Position numbers and translations under genes: made by a program. The notes under the pieces were generated by a model. It ran no database searches. It worked only from the letters and a program-made list of their open reading frames with translations, and was not told the DNA's origin. Source: Ascoidea tarda (nom. inval.) (taxonomy: Eukaryota; Ascomycota; Saccharomycetes; Ascoideales; Ascoideaceae). Taken from it: a DNA stretch of 38,942 bases. Every line of letters begins with the position of its first letter. The stretch's first letter is position 1. The stretch is taken from NCBI GenBank assembly GCA_030560485.1, contig JAKTTS010000087.1:1-38942 (forward strand), given 5' to 3'. Positions 1-8,741 of the stretch are shown here, in pieces.

Positions 1-259
1 TATTTTTATTTTTATTTTTATTTTTATTTTTATTTTTATTTTTATTTTTATTTTTGCTGTTTATTTTAATTTAAAAATTTTAATTATTTTTAATTTTAAA
101 CTACTGTATTATTTTTTTTTTTCTTTTTTTTTCCTTTTCTTTTCTTTTCTTTTCTTTTAACAAATAAAAGTAATGGGGGAGGACAAAGAATTAAAGTCAA
201 TTTAATATATACAAGAATAAAAGATTTTAGAAAGGTTTTATATGAAATTAACTGGAAAT
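1..259. repeat. Low-complexity 3' flank of MRPL8
   Basis: Positions 1-55 are a pure hexanucleotide tract (unit ATTTTT). Around 120-158 lies a pyrimidine tract with TTTTC units. The rest is AT-rich and holds the probable 3' untranslated region of MRPL8, which reads leftward and stops at 260. No gene is seen. Confidence 0.8.
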
Positions 260-1084
260 TTAATCTACTTTATTGACATCCAAATTTTGAGGAGTAGGAC
301 GAGTGACATAGACTATATTTTTATGACTTTTTCTTGAAGGGATTCTTTTTTGGGTTGCTTCGAATGGAAGAACTTCAAGACTTTCAGGAGTTGAATAGAA
401 TTCCTTTTTCATCAAGTCGACGTCTTTTTGGAATTGTCGTTCAGCATTTTTGCCCTTAAATGATAATATTTTTTTGATATTCTGTTTAGTTATGTTATTG
501 TAAGGAACTTTTTGTAATTGGAATCTCGCAGCGATTCTTGCAGTTAACCAGTATTTCATTTCTCTTTTACCATCGACAAATTCTATGATAGATTGCGGGG
601 CATTGTCACCTAATCTGTTTTCGATTTTTAAGATTCTTGTGTAGCCACCCTGTCTGTCTTTGTAGCGAGGGAGTATACAATCGAATAATTTTGGTATAGT
701 CGTTTTTAATTTGAATAAATCTCTTCCAACGAGGGTTTTTGCAATTCTTTCATTTTTGTAATCGTATTTACCACGTTTTGCAATACCGATTATTTTTTCC
801 ATATATCTCTGGGTTTCTTTGGCCTTTGTGTGCGTAGTGAAGATGGACTCATTTTCTATCAATGAAGTCATCAAGTTTCTCAACAAAGCTCTTCGATGTT
901 CAGGACGTCTAAATTGATGAAACCCAAAAAAAAACAAATAAATAAATAAATAAATAACCGAATGAAAGAAATAGCCAGTCAGTCAATGAACCAATCAAAC
1001 AGAAACCGTGATAAAAATCAAGATCAAAAAGCCTGAGCAAACAGAAACCACATACCTTGATAGAGATCTACGAATCAACCCCAT
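260..1084 (-). CDS. MRPL8: Mitochondrial large-subunit ribosomal protein bL17m, two exons
   Basis: This is a structural protein of the mitochondrial large ribosomal subunit. Exon 2 (260-908) encodes RPEHRRALLRNL followed by a Lys/Arg-rich body, which is the bL17 signature (HRRALLRNL). The open frame runs back to about 937 without an ATG, so the start must lie in an upstream exon. On the minus strand, exon 1 (1056-1084) reads MGLIRRSLSR and is followed by the donor GTATGT. The acceptor is TTTAG at 909-913. Joining gives MGLIRRSLSRRPEHRRALL, matching the usual bL17 start, and 225 residues in frame. The 147-nt intron has no perfect TACTAAC; ACTGAC (978-983 on the minus strand) is a candidate branch point. 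The gene is divergent from MIC12 with 236 bp between the ATGs, so two mitochondrial genes may share a promoter. The family call is firm, and the exon 1 model is inferred from splice signals and fit to the family. Confidence 0.9.
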
Positions 1085-1320
1085 TTTGTAGTAAAAATAT
1101 TGGAAATATTGGATATGGAAGACGAAGGAGTATGGAGTAGAATCTCGTTGAAGAAAGCAGATTGAAATAAAATCGAAGCAAAAAAATCGCAGCGGATTGA
1201 GCACGTGATCCGCTGTTTCTTCGAATGAGAATTGGTCATTTTGAGAGAGGGAAGAGAGGTGTTGGGAGAGGGAAGAGGTGGTGAAGAGGTAGTAAAGATA
1301 GTGCACATCGAATACAAAGA
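1085..1320. promoter_or_regulatory. Divergent MRPL8/MIC12 promoter with a dyad around an E-box
   Basis: An inverted repeat CAGCGGAT (1190-1197) / ATCCGCTG (1208-1215) flanks a 10-bp spacer containing CACGTG at 1202-1207. CACGTGAT is a Cbf1-type E-box. The inverted CGG triplets of the arms resemble zinc-cluster half-sites. Factor assignments are inference. Confidence 0.5.
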
Positions 1321-1775
1321 ATGGGAGGAAGAATACATGGGTTTCTAGGTGGTATGTTTTGATGGGAGGAGCGTCAGTATTTTGGTTGAAGCAGATTTAC
1401 TAACGTTTTACTGTTTTACTGTTTTTCTTTTTTCTTTTTTTGATAACTATAGGTTTGCTTTTAACCTCGTCGATTACTTACTCGACAGCATTGGAACTAC
1501 GTAAGAATTCGAAATTCATATCAAGATCATTGGAGGAATCAAGGATAATTATAGATGAGCGCCATACTCTTAAACCTCCATTACGAAGGACAATAGACTA
1601 TACCAACAGACCCAGCTGGATTGAGACTGCAAAGGATATCTGGAATGACGAGATCATAACTGGTGTTAATTGGCTTTATTCAATTAATTGGGTAAGATTA
1701 GGTGAAAAAGCTGAAAGATCTCTTAACAAGGTATTCAACGTTGCCAAAGAGTCTTCAGAGAATTTAAGTAAATAA
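1321..1775 (+). CDS. MIC12: MICOS complex subunit Mic12 (Aim5), two exons
   Basis: Mic12 is a small inner-membrane subunit of MICOS, the complex that shapes mitochondrial crista junctions. Exon 1 (1321-1351) begins at an ATG and ends before GTATGT. The intron (1352-1452, 101 nt) has a perfect TACTAAC branch point at 1398-1404 and ends in CTATAG. Exon 2 is 1453-1775. The joined protein has 117 residues and starts MGGRIHGFLGGLLLTSS, a glycine-rich N-terminal membrane segment as in other yeast Mic12 proteins. The conserved core is at about residues 67-85: AKDIWNDEI followed by VNWLYS, close to KDIWNEQI and VDWIYS of baker's yeast Aim5. A plain reading of exon 2 has no ATG, so the first exon is needed. 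The gene is convergent with TSC10, 153 bp away. Confidence 0.88.
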
Positions 1776-1928
1776 AGAAATGATGAAAAAAACAAAAAAA
1801 ACGAAGAAAGAATAACAATGGTTTTTGTTGGTCGTTTTTTTGCTCTTGTTTTTCATTTTTTGGTTGCACACTATACATAATAAAATACAATTCAACTTGG
1901 TTTAGTTTAGTTTATAAATATTCATTGA

Positions 1929-2939
1929 TTATAACTTCTTTTCCTTTTTTTGTTCTGTTTTGCTTTCCGCTGATGATTCATTAGAAGGGCTATCAGTGTG
2001 AGAACAGGGCACACAGTCAGGGTTTTTATTGAAATAATCATGAACTTGTCTATCCATAAACCAGCTCAAAAGTGGGGCTAGAAAGATCAAAACGATTCCA
2101 ATAAGAGATTGAAGTAAATATTGGGATCTTGGACTACTACCGAGCATCAAGCAATGTAGAATGTAGGTGATCGAATCAGTTGTTATGATTGATTGCCCCT
2201 TATCTAGCTGATTTAGAATGATTTCGCAGCACTTTGAGACTGAAATTGGATTTGAGGGGCCCTCAATTATCGAGGTTATTTCAGGTTTTGTCTTTTGTTC
2301 TTCAAAAAAGCCCTCTGAAATGAAATTTCCAGGGAAAATCGTAGATATCTTGACGTTATACGGAATGGATTCTTGTCTTAGTAAATCAGCCAAATTTCTG
2401 ATGGCAGCCTTCAATGGAGCGTATTGTGCATAGCCGATAAAAGAGTAAAAAGCAACTGTGGAAGAAAAAAACAAAATATGGCGTTTCTGCTCAGGAACTT
2501 GGTCCAATTGAGACATTTTCTTTAGAGCAGCATGGGAAAAAAACAATGCTGTGTTATAGTTGACCTTTATTCCATCTTCCAATGCCTCGCCGTCTAAATC
2601 GAGAAATAGCTTTGGAATTGATGAGCCAGCACAGCAAAGCACAATTTGTGGGGATCTCTTCAAGGAATTGAAAACTCTCTCGCACCCAGAATAAACAGAT
2701 ACATCGGCGTCGATGTAGGATAGTTCTTGAGACTCATCAATTCTAAATAGTTCAATTTCCTTGATGCTGTTTTGCAACTTTTCAACAGTTCGGGCAACAA
2801 TTGTAACATGGGCGCCTCTGTGGAAGAGTGCTTTGGCAAACTCTAGCCCTAGCCCCTGTGAGCCGCCAGAAATAACAACCTGCTGTTCCTTGACAATAAA
2901 TTGGTTCCTTCTGAAGAACATTTTGAGCTGCTTCCACAA
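1929..2939 (-). CDS. TSC10: 3-ketodihydrosphingosine reductase
   Basis: Tsc10 reduces 3-ketodihydrosphingosine to dihydrosphingosine with NADPH, the second step of sphingolipid synthesis, on the cytosolic face of the ER. The 336-residue protein is a short-chain dehydrogenase. The nucleotide-binding loop GGSQGLG is at residues 25-31, the Ser region FFSST at about 157-161, and the catalytic YxxxK is Tyr173/Lys177. A hydrophobic segment near residues 275-297 (LIGIVLIFLAPLLSWF) is the membrane anchor. The C-terminus KEKKL has lysines at -3 and -5, compatible with ER retrieval. Length and architecture match fungal Tsc10. By my reading the gene has no in-frame CTG codon. Its ATG is only 48 bp from a perfect 35-bp palindrome (2988-3022), which may lie in its 5' leader. 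Confidence 0.93.
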   Translation of the reverse strand: MWKQLKMFFRRNQFIVKEQQVVISGGSQGLGLEFAKALFHRGAHVTIVARTVEKLQNSIKEIELFRIDESQELSYIDADVSVYSGCERVFNSLKRSPQIVLCCAGSSIPKLFLDLDGEALEDGIKVNYNTALFFSHAALKKMSQLDQVPEQKRHILFFSSTVAFYSFIGYAQYAPLKAAIRNLADLLRQESIPYNVKISTIFPGNFISEGFFEEQKTKPEITSIIEGPSNPISVSKCCEIILNQLDKGQSIITTDSITYILHCLMLGSSPRSQYLLQSLIGIVLIFLAPLLSWFMDRQVHDYFNKNPDCVPCSHTDSPSNESSAESKTEQKKEKKL

Positions 2940-2987
2940 TCAGAGTGGTGTTTGTGTTGCCGTTTTTGACACCAGCAGTAGACGCCT

Positions 2988-3022
2988 GCGGAGACTGCGG
3001 ATGAGTCATCCGCAGTCTCCGC
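2988..3022. repeat. Perfect 35-bp palindrome centred on a TGAGTCA bZIP site
   Basis: Two 17-bp arms (2988-3004 and 3006-3022) are exact reverse complements around a single G at 3005. The left arm reads GCGGAGACTGCGGATGA. The centre is TGAGTCA (3002-3008), the Gcn4/AP-1 consensus, nested in CGGAT/ATCCG. As RNA it would form a strong hairpin within 50-85 nt of the TSC10 start. Confidence 0.9.
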
Positions 3023-3047
3023 GCCGGATTAATCAGCTTTTGGTCAG

Positions 3048-3073
3048 CATGCACAGACGCGTCTGAATGCATG
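3048..3073. repeat. Dyad centred on ACGCGT
   Basis: A perfect 12-bp palindrome CAGACGCGTCTG occupies 3054-3065. It is extended by CATGCA on the left (3048-3053) and TGCATG on the right (3068-3073), with a 2-nt bulge (AA) on the right. The core ACGCGT is the MluI cell-cycle box bound by MBF in other yeasts; binding here is inference. Confidence 0.75.
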
Positions 3074-3420
3074 GAGCTGGGCGACCCGTTCGGCAGTGAG
3101 CGATTTAGGAATCTGGTAGCCAATGGCATGTGCAAAAACGGTCTGCTGTGTGCCGCATTGGTCAGTGTGGGACCTATTTTTAGTGGCGCTTGCAGCCTTG
3201 GTGATGACTCAGGCTTGATAAGCTATATTTAACAAGGTTATCCTGGCAACGTTGCTTTTGTTCAGTGCACTGACGCGGTGCCCTGAGAGCTGCTGCAGCT
3301 AAAAAAAGCAATCAAAGCTGTCTGTTTATCTATTGCCGCTTTTGATTCCAGCTTGCTCTATTATTAGACCGTTTTATTGCTCAAACCCTTCTTTCGTCTT
3401 GATCTTAGTAAATATTTTAA

Positions 3421-3428
3421 TATAAATA
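3421..3428 (+). promoter_or_regulatory. TATA box of the GPI-protein gene
   Basis: TATAAATA lies 173 bp upstream of the ATG at 3601, within the usual yeast spacing, and the gene has the codon bias of a strongly expressed gene. Confidence 0.55.
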
Positions 3429-3600
3429 CAAGAGCTTTTTCTTCTTTTAAGCCCTGATTATTTTCCTTTATTCTCTATCACTCAATTATATTCACTATAT
3501 TCATAAGCACACCAACTTATTTCTGCTCTTATTTTTTACAATCGCTTTAACTTTTCATATCCAACTTTAAGTCGCTCGCACCAATAACTCAATATTCAAA

Positions 3601-3981
3601 ATGCAATTCTCAAAAGCCTTATTAGCCTCTACCATCGCTTCATTAGCCTCTGCTGCTTACCTCAACTCTACCTTAACTGTTACCAACACTGAGATTGGTA
3701 CCACTGTTATCACTGTCACTTCTTGTGAAAGTGTTACTGTTTGTACTGAAAAACCAGTTACCACCGGTGTTACTGTTGTCACTTCCACTGTTAGAGGAAC
3801 TGAAACCGTTTACACCACCTACTGCCCATTACCAGAAGAAACTGTTACTACCTTCCCATCAAGACCAACTACTACCAAGAATACCACCGTTCCAGATATT
3901 GATGAAAACATTAACGCTGGTTCCAAATTAGGTTTAGGTTTATCTGGTGTTGTTGCTCTTGCCGGTTTATTGTTTCTTTAA
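3601..3981 (+). CDS. Small GPI-anchored cell-wall protein
   Basis: The 126-residue protein has a cleavable signal peptide (MQFSKALLASTIASLASA, cut near residue 19). A Thr/Val/Ser-rich body follows, with four cysteines (SCESVTVC, and one in YTTYCPLPE). N-glycosylation sequons are present (NST, NTT). The C-terminal hydrophobic tail GLGLSGVVALAGLLFL follows a small-residue site near NAGSK, typical of GPI attachment. The YTTYCPL motif and small size resemble fungal wall proteins such as Candida Pga59/Pga62 or Sed1-like proteins; orthology is uncertain. It would be covalently linked to wall glucan. Strong use of TTA, GGT, ACT and ACC suggests high expression. It is divergent from TSC10. Confidence 0.82.
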   Translation: MQFSKALLASTIASLASAAYLNSTLTVTNTEIGTTVITVTSCESVTVCTEKPVTTGVTVVTSTVRGTETVYTTYCPLPEETVTTFPSRPTTTKNTTVPDIDENINAGSKLGLGLSGVVALAGLLFL

Positions 3982-5362
3982 TTTTGATTTATCAACTGGT
4001 TTTATTCATTTAATATGACTTCTGATATCTAATTCAGATCATTCTGCTTTATTTTCTTCTAATCCCTATTTTGGTTCATGTTTGAATCTTACTTCTTAAT
4101 TTTAGATTTTCTGTTTCTTGGTTACCTCTTGTTTTCATAACTCATTTTCTTTTTATTTTCTTTTATTTACTTTGATTTTTATTTTATTTTTAAATTTTTG
4201 TTTTGGTTTGGTTTGGACTGGACTGGTTTAAATTCTAAAATCTTTCATTTTTTTTATTATTATACTAAAAACAAAAGAAAAGTGTTTTCACTCCTTTTAC
4301 TAGTTTTTTTTGTTTTTTATATCTTATTCCCCTTAGTTTACCCTTCTATATAAATATCTCTGCATTTCTTCTTTAGATCTCTCTTAGATTCTAATGGGCT
4401 CTGTATTAAAGCCTCTTTGATAAATTCTTTATCTTATTAATTTTTAATAAAAGTTATTTAACTTCATTAACTCACTGGTCCAATAGTGCTTTCTAATTGC
4501 TTTATCTCGATTCACCCAATTTCATGTTCTTACCTCGACTTGATCAGATTTCTCGAAAATTCCATGAGAAAGTCCTTCACAAACTGACCAAAAATTTGAA
4601 AACCCTTTTCTATGGCAATCAATTTTAGGATTCGCTGTTTGTTTACAAATTGAACGAATCCCGAAACTGAGCTCTGAGGTTTTTTTGAGTTTGTTCCGCC
4701 TGCATAAGTCACTACATCAACAAGCTTTTCCATTGCCGCTTTCTACCCTGTTTTTGGATCAGCGAATACATAAAAATGTCACTTATTCAATAACAATCTT
4801 TAATTATCTTTAAATTTATCGCATTTCAAAATATCTCATTCTCAAACCCTCATCATCATTATTTCAAATAAAGCTTCTTTTCTGACCCAAACCGTCAAAG
4901 TCAATCAAAGTATCAGTGAAGAATTAGGTTCTATTTTTTTCGGTTGTTTTTTACAATACATGCAAAAAAGATAAAGTTTACTAAATATCTTCTATTAAAA
5001 TCATTAGCAGAATTAATAATACTACCAAGTTGGTTTTAATTTAAAGTTTCAGTTTATTGATTGAAATTATTCTCATACCATCTTAAAAAATATCCTCATT
5101 TAACTCATTTAACCTATTTTATATATTCTATGCAATCATAGCTTTCTTTTCCTACTATGTTGTATTTGAAATATTCTTAAAAAAAGTAAAATCAATTTGA
5201 AAAAAAATAGAAAAAAAAATAAAATTCTAGAATTAAAACTAGAATTTGAATTAATAGCAAAGGAAAAAGCAGAGACAAAAATTTATGCTTAAAAAACTCA
5301 AAATCATAAAACATAAATTCAAAAAATAAAACCATTAATCAAGTATCATAGTACTAATAACA
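3982..5362. other. Gene-poor AT-rich interval
   Basis: This is the interval between the GPI-protein gene and the 3' end of the DUF2235 gene. The first ~400 bp are T-rich and probably hold the 3' untranslated region. Apart from a doubtful 67-codon frame at 4530-4733 I see only AT-rich, low-complexity sequence. Confidence 0.6.
4530..4733 (-). CDS. Doubtful small ORF, 67 residues
   Basis: It is an ATG-initiated frame. The product begins MEKLVDVVTYAGGTNSKK and ends in an amphipathic Lys/Ile/Phe-rich stretch. I do not recognise a family. Base composition is slightly less AT-rich than its surroundings. The stop overlaps GTAAGA, so a spliced continuation is conceivable, but no branch point was found downstream. 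It may be chance. Confidence 0.2.
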   Translation of the reverse strand: MEKLVDVVTYAGGTNSKKPQSSVSGFVQFVNKQRILKLIAIEKGFQIFGQFVKDFLMEFSRNLIKSR

Positions 5363-7248
5363 TTATAATGTTGGATACTGAGCAAGCAAATATTCCAAGT
5401 CATCCGGAAGATTTTTCCAGTTATCTTTTTTAAATTGCTCCACTTCCGGAACTTGACAGTCAAAATCGTCTTTGATTCTGTTTTTAATCTCTTTTGGAAC
5501 ATTTTTGGGATCATAATCTTCAACCAATTTTAATCTCCAATAGAAACTCCAATGGAAAACTGCATCTGATGGAATATTTCTTCCTCTTCTTAGATTTGGA
5601 GAATAATAATTTGTCCAGATACTTTGTTCATTTTGAAATTTAATACCAACTGGAATAATTTCAAAAAAGTTCCAAAATAATATATTGAATTTAGATACGC
5701 CACGTAAACATTCATGTTTTCTAGTTAGAATATTGTAAAAACTGTTAATTGTTTGTGATTTCTTTCCTTGAAAAGTTAATTTTGTTCCATCAACAAGCAG
5801 AGTTTTGAAAATCGAACCATAAACATCTGGAAGCATTGAAAGATCATCACCCCGAATTAAATCCTTCATAATATCGTAATTATAATCATGATTTATATTA
5901 TAAACTTGAGCTAGTGTTTGCTTTCTCATGTTTTTCAATGAAAAATTCTTTAGTCTAAGAAATTTCAAGGGTTTGTATTTAATATATCCTAGTAAATCAT
6001 GTTCACAAGATATAAGACTACCAAGAGAGGGAAATTGACGAGCAAATTCATGGATTGAATTTTTTTTAAACATAACACCAAATATAATTGCCTCAGAGAG
6101 CATCCATCTCAAGGAGATATTTGATAGATATTGACCATTTTCATCAGGATACCAACCTCCACCAACATCACTATGAGTTCCTGGAAACCATTTTTCAACT
6201 AAATCACTTGATGTACTAAATCTCAATCTTTTATATTTATCGTTTGTCTTTTTATCGAGAAGATAGGCGTAAATCTTTTCTAATTTTTTAGTTAGAGTTG
6301 ACTTATTAATCCTTTTTTGTAATCCTTGGTCATCATTTAGTTTTGAGATTGAGTTATTATTAAAATTGTCAAAAGTAATATAATCTGGCAAATCGGTATT
6401 ATCATCGTTGTCAGTGTTGTTGCCATTATCGCCAGATGAGGCAAATGGCATTTGTTTAAATCTTGCACGATGTTCATCAATACTTATAGCATGTCTAACA
6501 TGTTTGACTATATTGCTTCTTGTTGTATAAGGAAATAAACGATCTCTGAAGATTCCAACGCTATTAACCGAATCCCACAAACCCATGAAATAGATATTGA
6601 TGTATATGATTTTTTTTGAAAATGTGTTTTTAAATTCATTGATTAAAGTAGAGGTTGGATCATCATTTGATTTTTGGCCACCATATTCCCAAGAGATATA
6701 GCACTTATAGGCAGTATCGATTAAATGGTCGTTTCCAGAAGTTAGTAAACCAACTCTTTCAATCATTGCAGCTAGAACTCTGGCGGTGTAAGCACCACGA
6801 CTAAAGCCAAACAAGTAGATTCTATCATTGTTGGAATAATGAGCCATTAAATACTTATAGGCCTCCTTGATCTGGGTGTCTAAAGAAAAGGCGATCATGG
6901 AGTCCAATTTTGAAGAAATTGCAAAGGAGGTATCATCAGGGTTCAAAGAAGTGCCCACACCAGCTGGTAAAAAAAGAAGAAGGTAGTTAGTATTGTAATT
7001 GTTTATTAATATTGAATGGATTGTAATTGATGGATCTTTGAGACGTGGTAAATGTGATATTAGTTGTGGTGAACCATACGCCTATAATAAGATAATTGAT
7101 TTTGGTTATCCTTTTCTAGTAGTTTAAATAGTTTCAAGACATTTGAAAAGGGTTCAGGGCCAAATTTATTGTTAGTTCCATCAAAACATAGAATTATATT
7201 GCGAGGAAAATAATTCCTAGAGATGATGACTTGATTTTTTGAAGACAT
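5363..7248 (-). CDS. DUF2235 / Tle1-like alpha/beta-hydrolase, two exons
   Basis: The predicted 589-residue protein belongs to the DUF2235 (Tle1-type phospholipase) alpha/beta-hydrolase family. Exon 1 is 7080-7248, from an ATG. The intron (6964-7079) starts GTATGG, has TACTAAC on the minus strand at 6986-6992 and ends CAG. Exon 2 is 5363-6963. The join rebuilds YYRPGVGTS, the expected family motif (YYxPGxGT). Other motifs are FDGTNN at residues 22-27, the nucleophile elbow GFSRGAY with Ser111, WDSV with Asp187, and GTHSDVGGGW with His320; Ser/Asp/His form the likely triad. No signal peptide is evident, so it is probably cytosolic. Bacterial relatives are phospholipases of type VI secretion; the substrate in fungi is not known to me. 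It is divergent from SLX1. The family call is firm and the function is inferred. Confidence 0.85.
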
Positions 7249-7580
7249 TTTTAAAAGTTATTATCCAAATGAATTGGGTTGATTGAATTGAATTGAATTG
7301 AATTTAACGTTTGATGTTGGTGAACTTTAAGTCTATTCAGGTTTGATGGAGGAAAGTAGATATAAAATGCAGATTTTGATAGTTAAGAATTAAAAGAAAA
7401 CTCTTTTCTGACCTTTTTATTCAATCTCTTTCATTTCTGGCATTCTCATTTTTGATTATTTTGTGTGATTGTGACAGTTTAACTGAAAGGTGGTATTTTG
7501 TGATTTTGTGTGCTGAACTAAAAACAGCGTAAGCACCAGAAGAAACAGAGAAAGATCTAGTGATAGAAAATTCAGCGAGA
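7249..7580. promoter_or_regulatory. Divergent DUF2235/SLX1 intergenic region
   Basis: These 332 bp lie between two divergent ATGs. They contain short GAATT repeats (7286-7302) and no recognisable strong element. The SLX1 frame extends upstream to about 7560 without an ATG, so I start SLX1 at 7581. Confidence 0.5.
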
Positions 7581-8708
7581 ATGGCAGCAAAAAGTGGGAT
7601 TGGAAGCCAAAGAAAAAGAGAAGGCATTTATGAGATGCCAGATTTCTACTGTTGTTACGTATTGAGGTCTAAAGTTAGTTTCAAAAAGTTCTATATTGGA
7701 TCAACACCCAATCCAGATAGAAGAGTTCGTCAACACAATGGTGAGTTGAAACAGGGAGCCTTTCGAACTAAGCGAAACAGACCATGGAAGATGGTTATAT
7801 TAGTTTATGGGTTTCCCTCAAGAATATCAGCATTGAAGTTTGAGCATTCTCTCCAGCATCCTTTTCAAACTCGTCATATTTTGAAAGAATTCAAATTTCA
7901 TCAAAGTAAACAAGATTGTAACAAGTCAAGATCGATAGGCAATATCAATCAAATATTGATTGATATCAAATCATTATTAATTTCAAAGTTTTTCAAAAAA
8001 TTTACACTAAAAGTTCAGATATTTGACAATGAAATGTTTCAGTTAATCAACGATAACACAAGATTGATTAAGATGAATCCAAATTATAAAACGAAAATGA
8101 TAGATATCTCAAGAGAAAAACAAGATTCCTTGATTGAAATATTCAAAAATTCTGAATTTGCTATTAAGAATGATCATACTGATATCAAAGAGTTTTATCA
8201 AATGGAAAAGAATAGATCTGTTGAATTGCTTAAAATCTGCCAGCTGAAGTTGGCCTTGGTCGATAGGAACGACAATGAAAACAACAGTGGAAATGAGCAG
8301 GATATTCGCAAGATGAACTGTTCAATTTGTAGCAAAGAAGTTGAAACAAACTATTCGAAAGAGAACTTTGAGTTGTTCTTTCTCTGCTACAACAGAGACT
8401 GTAGCTTTACTTCTCATTTGCGCTGTTTGGCCTTGGAGCTCTTGGAGAAGGATACAAACAGGCCTCTGATAGCAGTGATTCCCACGGTGGGAAACTGTTC
8501 TACTTGTGAAGAGGAGCTCCAGTGGCAAACAGTAGCAGGACTTTCAACAAAACTCAGAGCAGCACAAGCAACAAAAGCAGCAAAAGCAGCAAAAGCAACA
8601 CTGGAAGAAGCACCAGAAGAAGGGGCGGATCTGTTTTTGAGAACGGTTACGGATGCCCTGGATGCGGAAATCACCGCGGACACGGACAGTAGCCGTGGAA
8701 ATCCGTGA
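7581..8708 (+). CDS. SLX1: Structure-specific endonuclease subunit Slx1
   Basis: Slx1 is the catalytic subunit of the Slx1-Slx4 nuclease, which cuts branched DNA such as replication-fork and recombination intermediates. The 375-residue product has an N-terminal GIY-YIG nuclease domain (about residues 22-105): FYCCYVL, FYIGST, then RRVRQHNGEL with the catalytic Arg. A C-terminal RING-like zinc domain spans about residues 247-315, with CSIC, CYNRDC, H-RC and CSTC clusters. The ATG at 7581 is the first in frame. The last ~60 residues are an Ala/Lys/Glu-rich tail built on a 9-bp tandem repeat (8568-8603) and are probably disordered. It uses CTG at least four times, more than its neighbours. The stop lies 33 bp before the SEC20 start. 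Confidence 0.92.
   Translation: MAAKSGIGSQRKREGIYEMPDFYCCYVLRSKVSFKKFYIGSTPNPDRRVRQHNGELKQGAFRTKRNRPWKMVILVYGFPSRISALKFEHSLQHPFQTRHILKEFKFHQSKQDCNKSRSIGNINQILIDIKSLLISKFFKKFTLKVQIFDNEMFQLINDNTRLIKMNPNYKTKMIDISREKQDSLIEIFKNSEFAIKNDHTDIKEFYQMEKNRSVELLKICQLKLALVDRNDNENNSGNEQDIRKMNCSICSKEVETNYSKENFELFFLCYNRDCSFTSHLRCLALELLEKDTNRPLIAVIPTVGNCSTCEEELQWQTVAGLSTKLRAAQATKAAKAAKATLEEAPEEGADLFLRTVTDALDAEITADTDSSRGNP
8568..8603 (+). repeat. 9-bp tandem repeat in the SLX1 3' end
   Basis: There are four units of the pattern GCARCAAAA (8568, 8577, 8586, 8595, the last diverged), coding for Ala/Thr/Lys repeats. A related 9-bp repeat occurs about 150 bp downstream at the start of SEC20. Confidence 0.75.
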
Positions 8709-8741
8709 GATGAAAACGGAAGCAGATATAATCAGAAGGAG

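Larger units (their letters stand above)
2940..3600. promoter_or_regulatory. Divergent TSC10/GPI-protein promoter, rich in palindromes
   Basis: This is a GC-rich intergenic region (2940-3330) that becomes AT-rich next to the plus-strand gene. It contains a 35-bp palindrome centred on TGAGTCA (2988-3022), a second dyad centred on ACGCGT (3048-3073), a second bZIP-type site TGACTCA (3205-3211), and short palindromes at 3246-3255, 3262-3273 and 3288-3300. TATAAATA at 3421-3428 is a good TATA box, 173 bp before the plus-strand ATG. Open frames here lack a family match and are not called as genes. Confidence 0.7.

Noticed and set aside
995-1338. Two overlapping minus-strand frames covering the MRPL8/MIC12 promoter
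   Set aside because: They overlap MRPL8 exon 1, its intron and the promoter, start at implausible places and encode Ser/Phe-rich low-complexity products.
2761-3135. Frames on both strands across the TSC10 start and palindromes
   Set aside because: GC-rich palindromic DNA lacks stops by chance; the products match nothing and overlap the TSC10 5' end.
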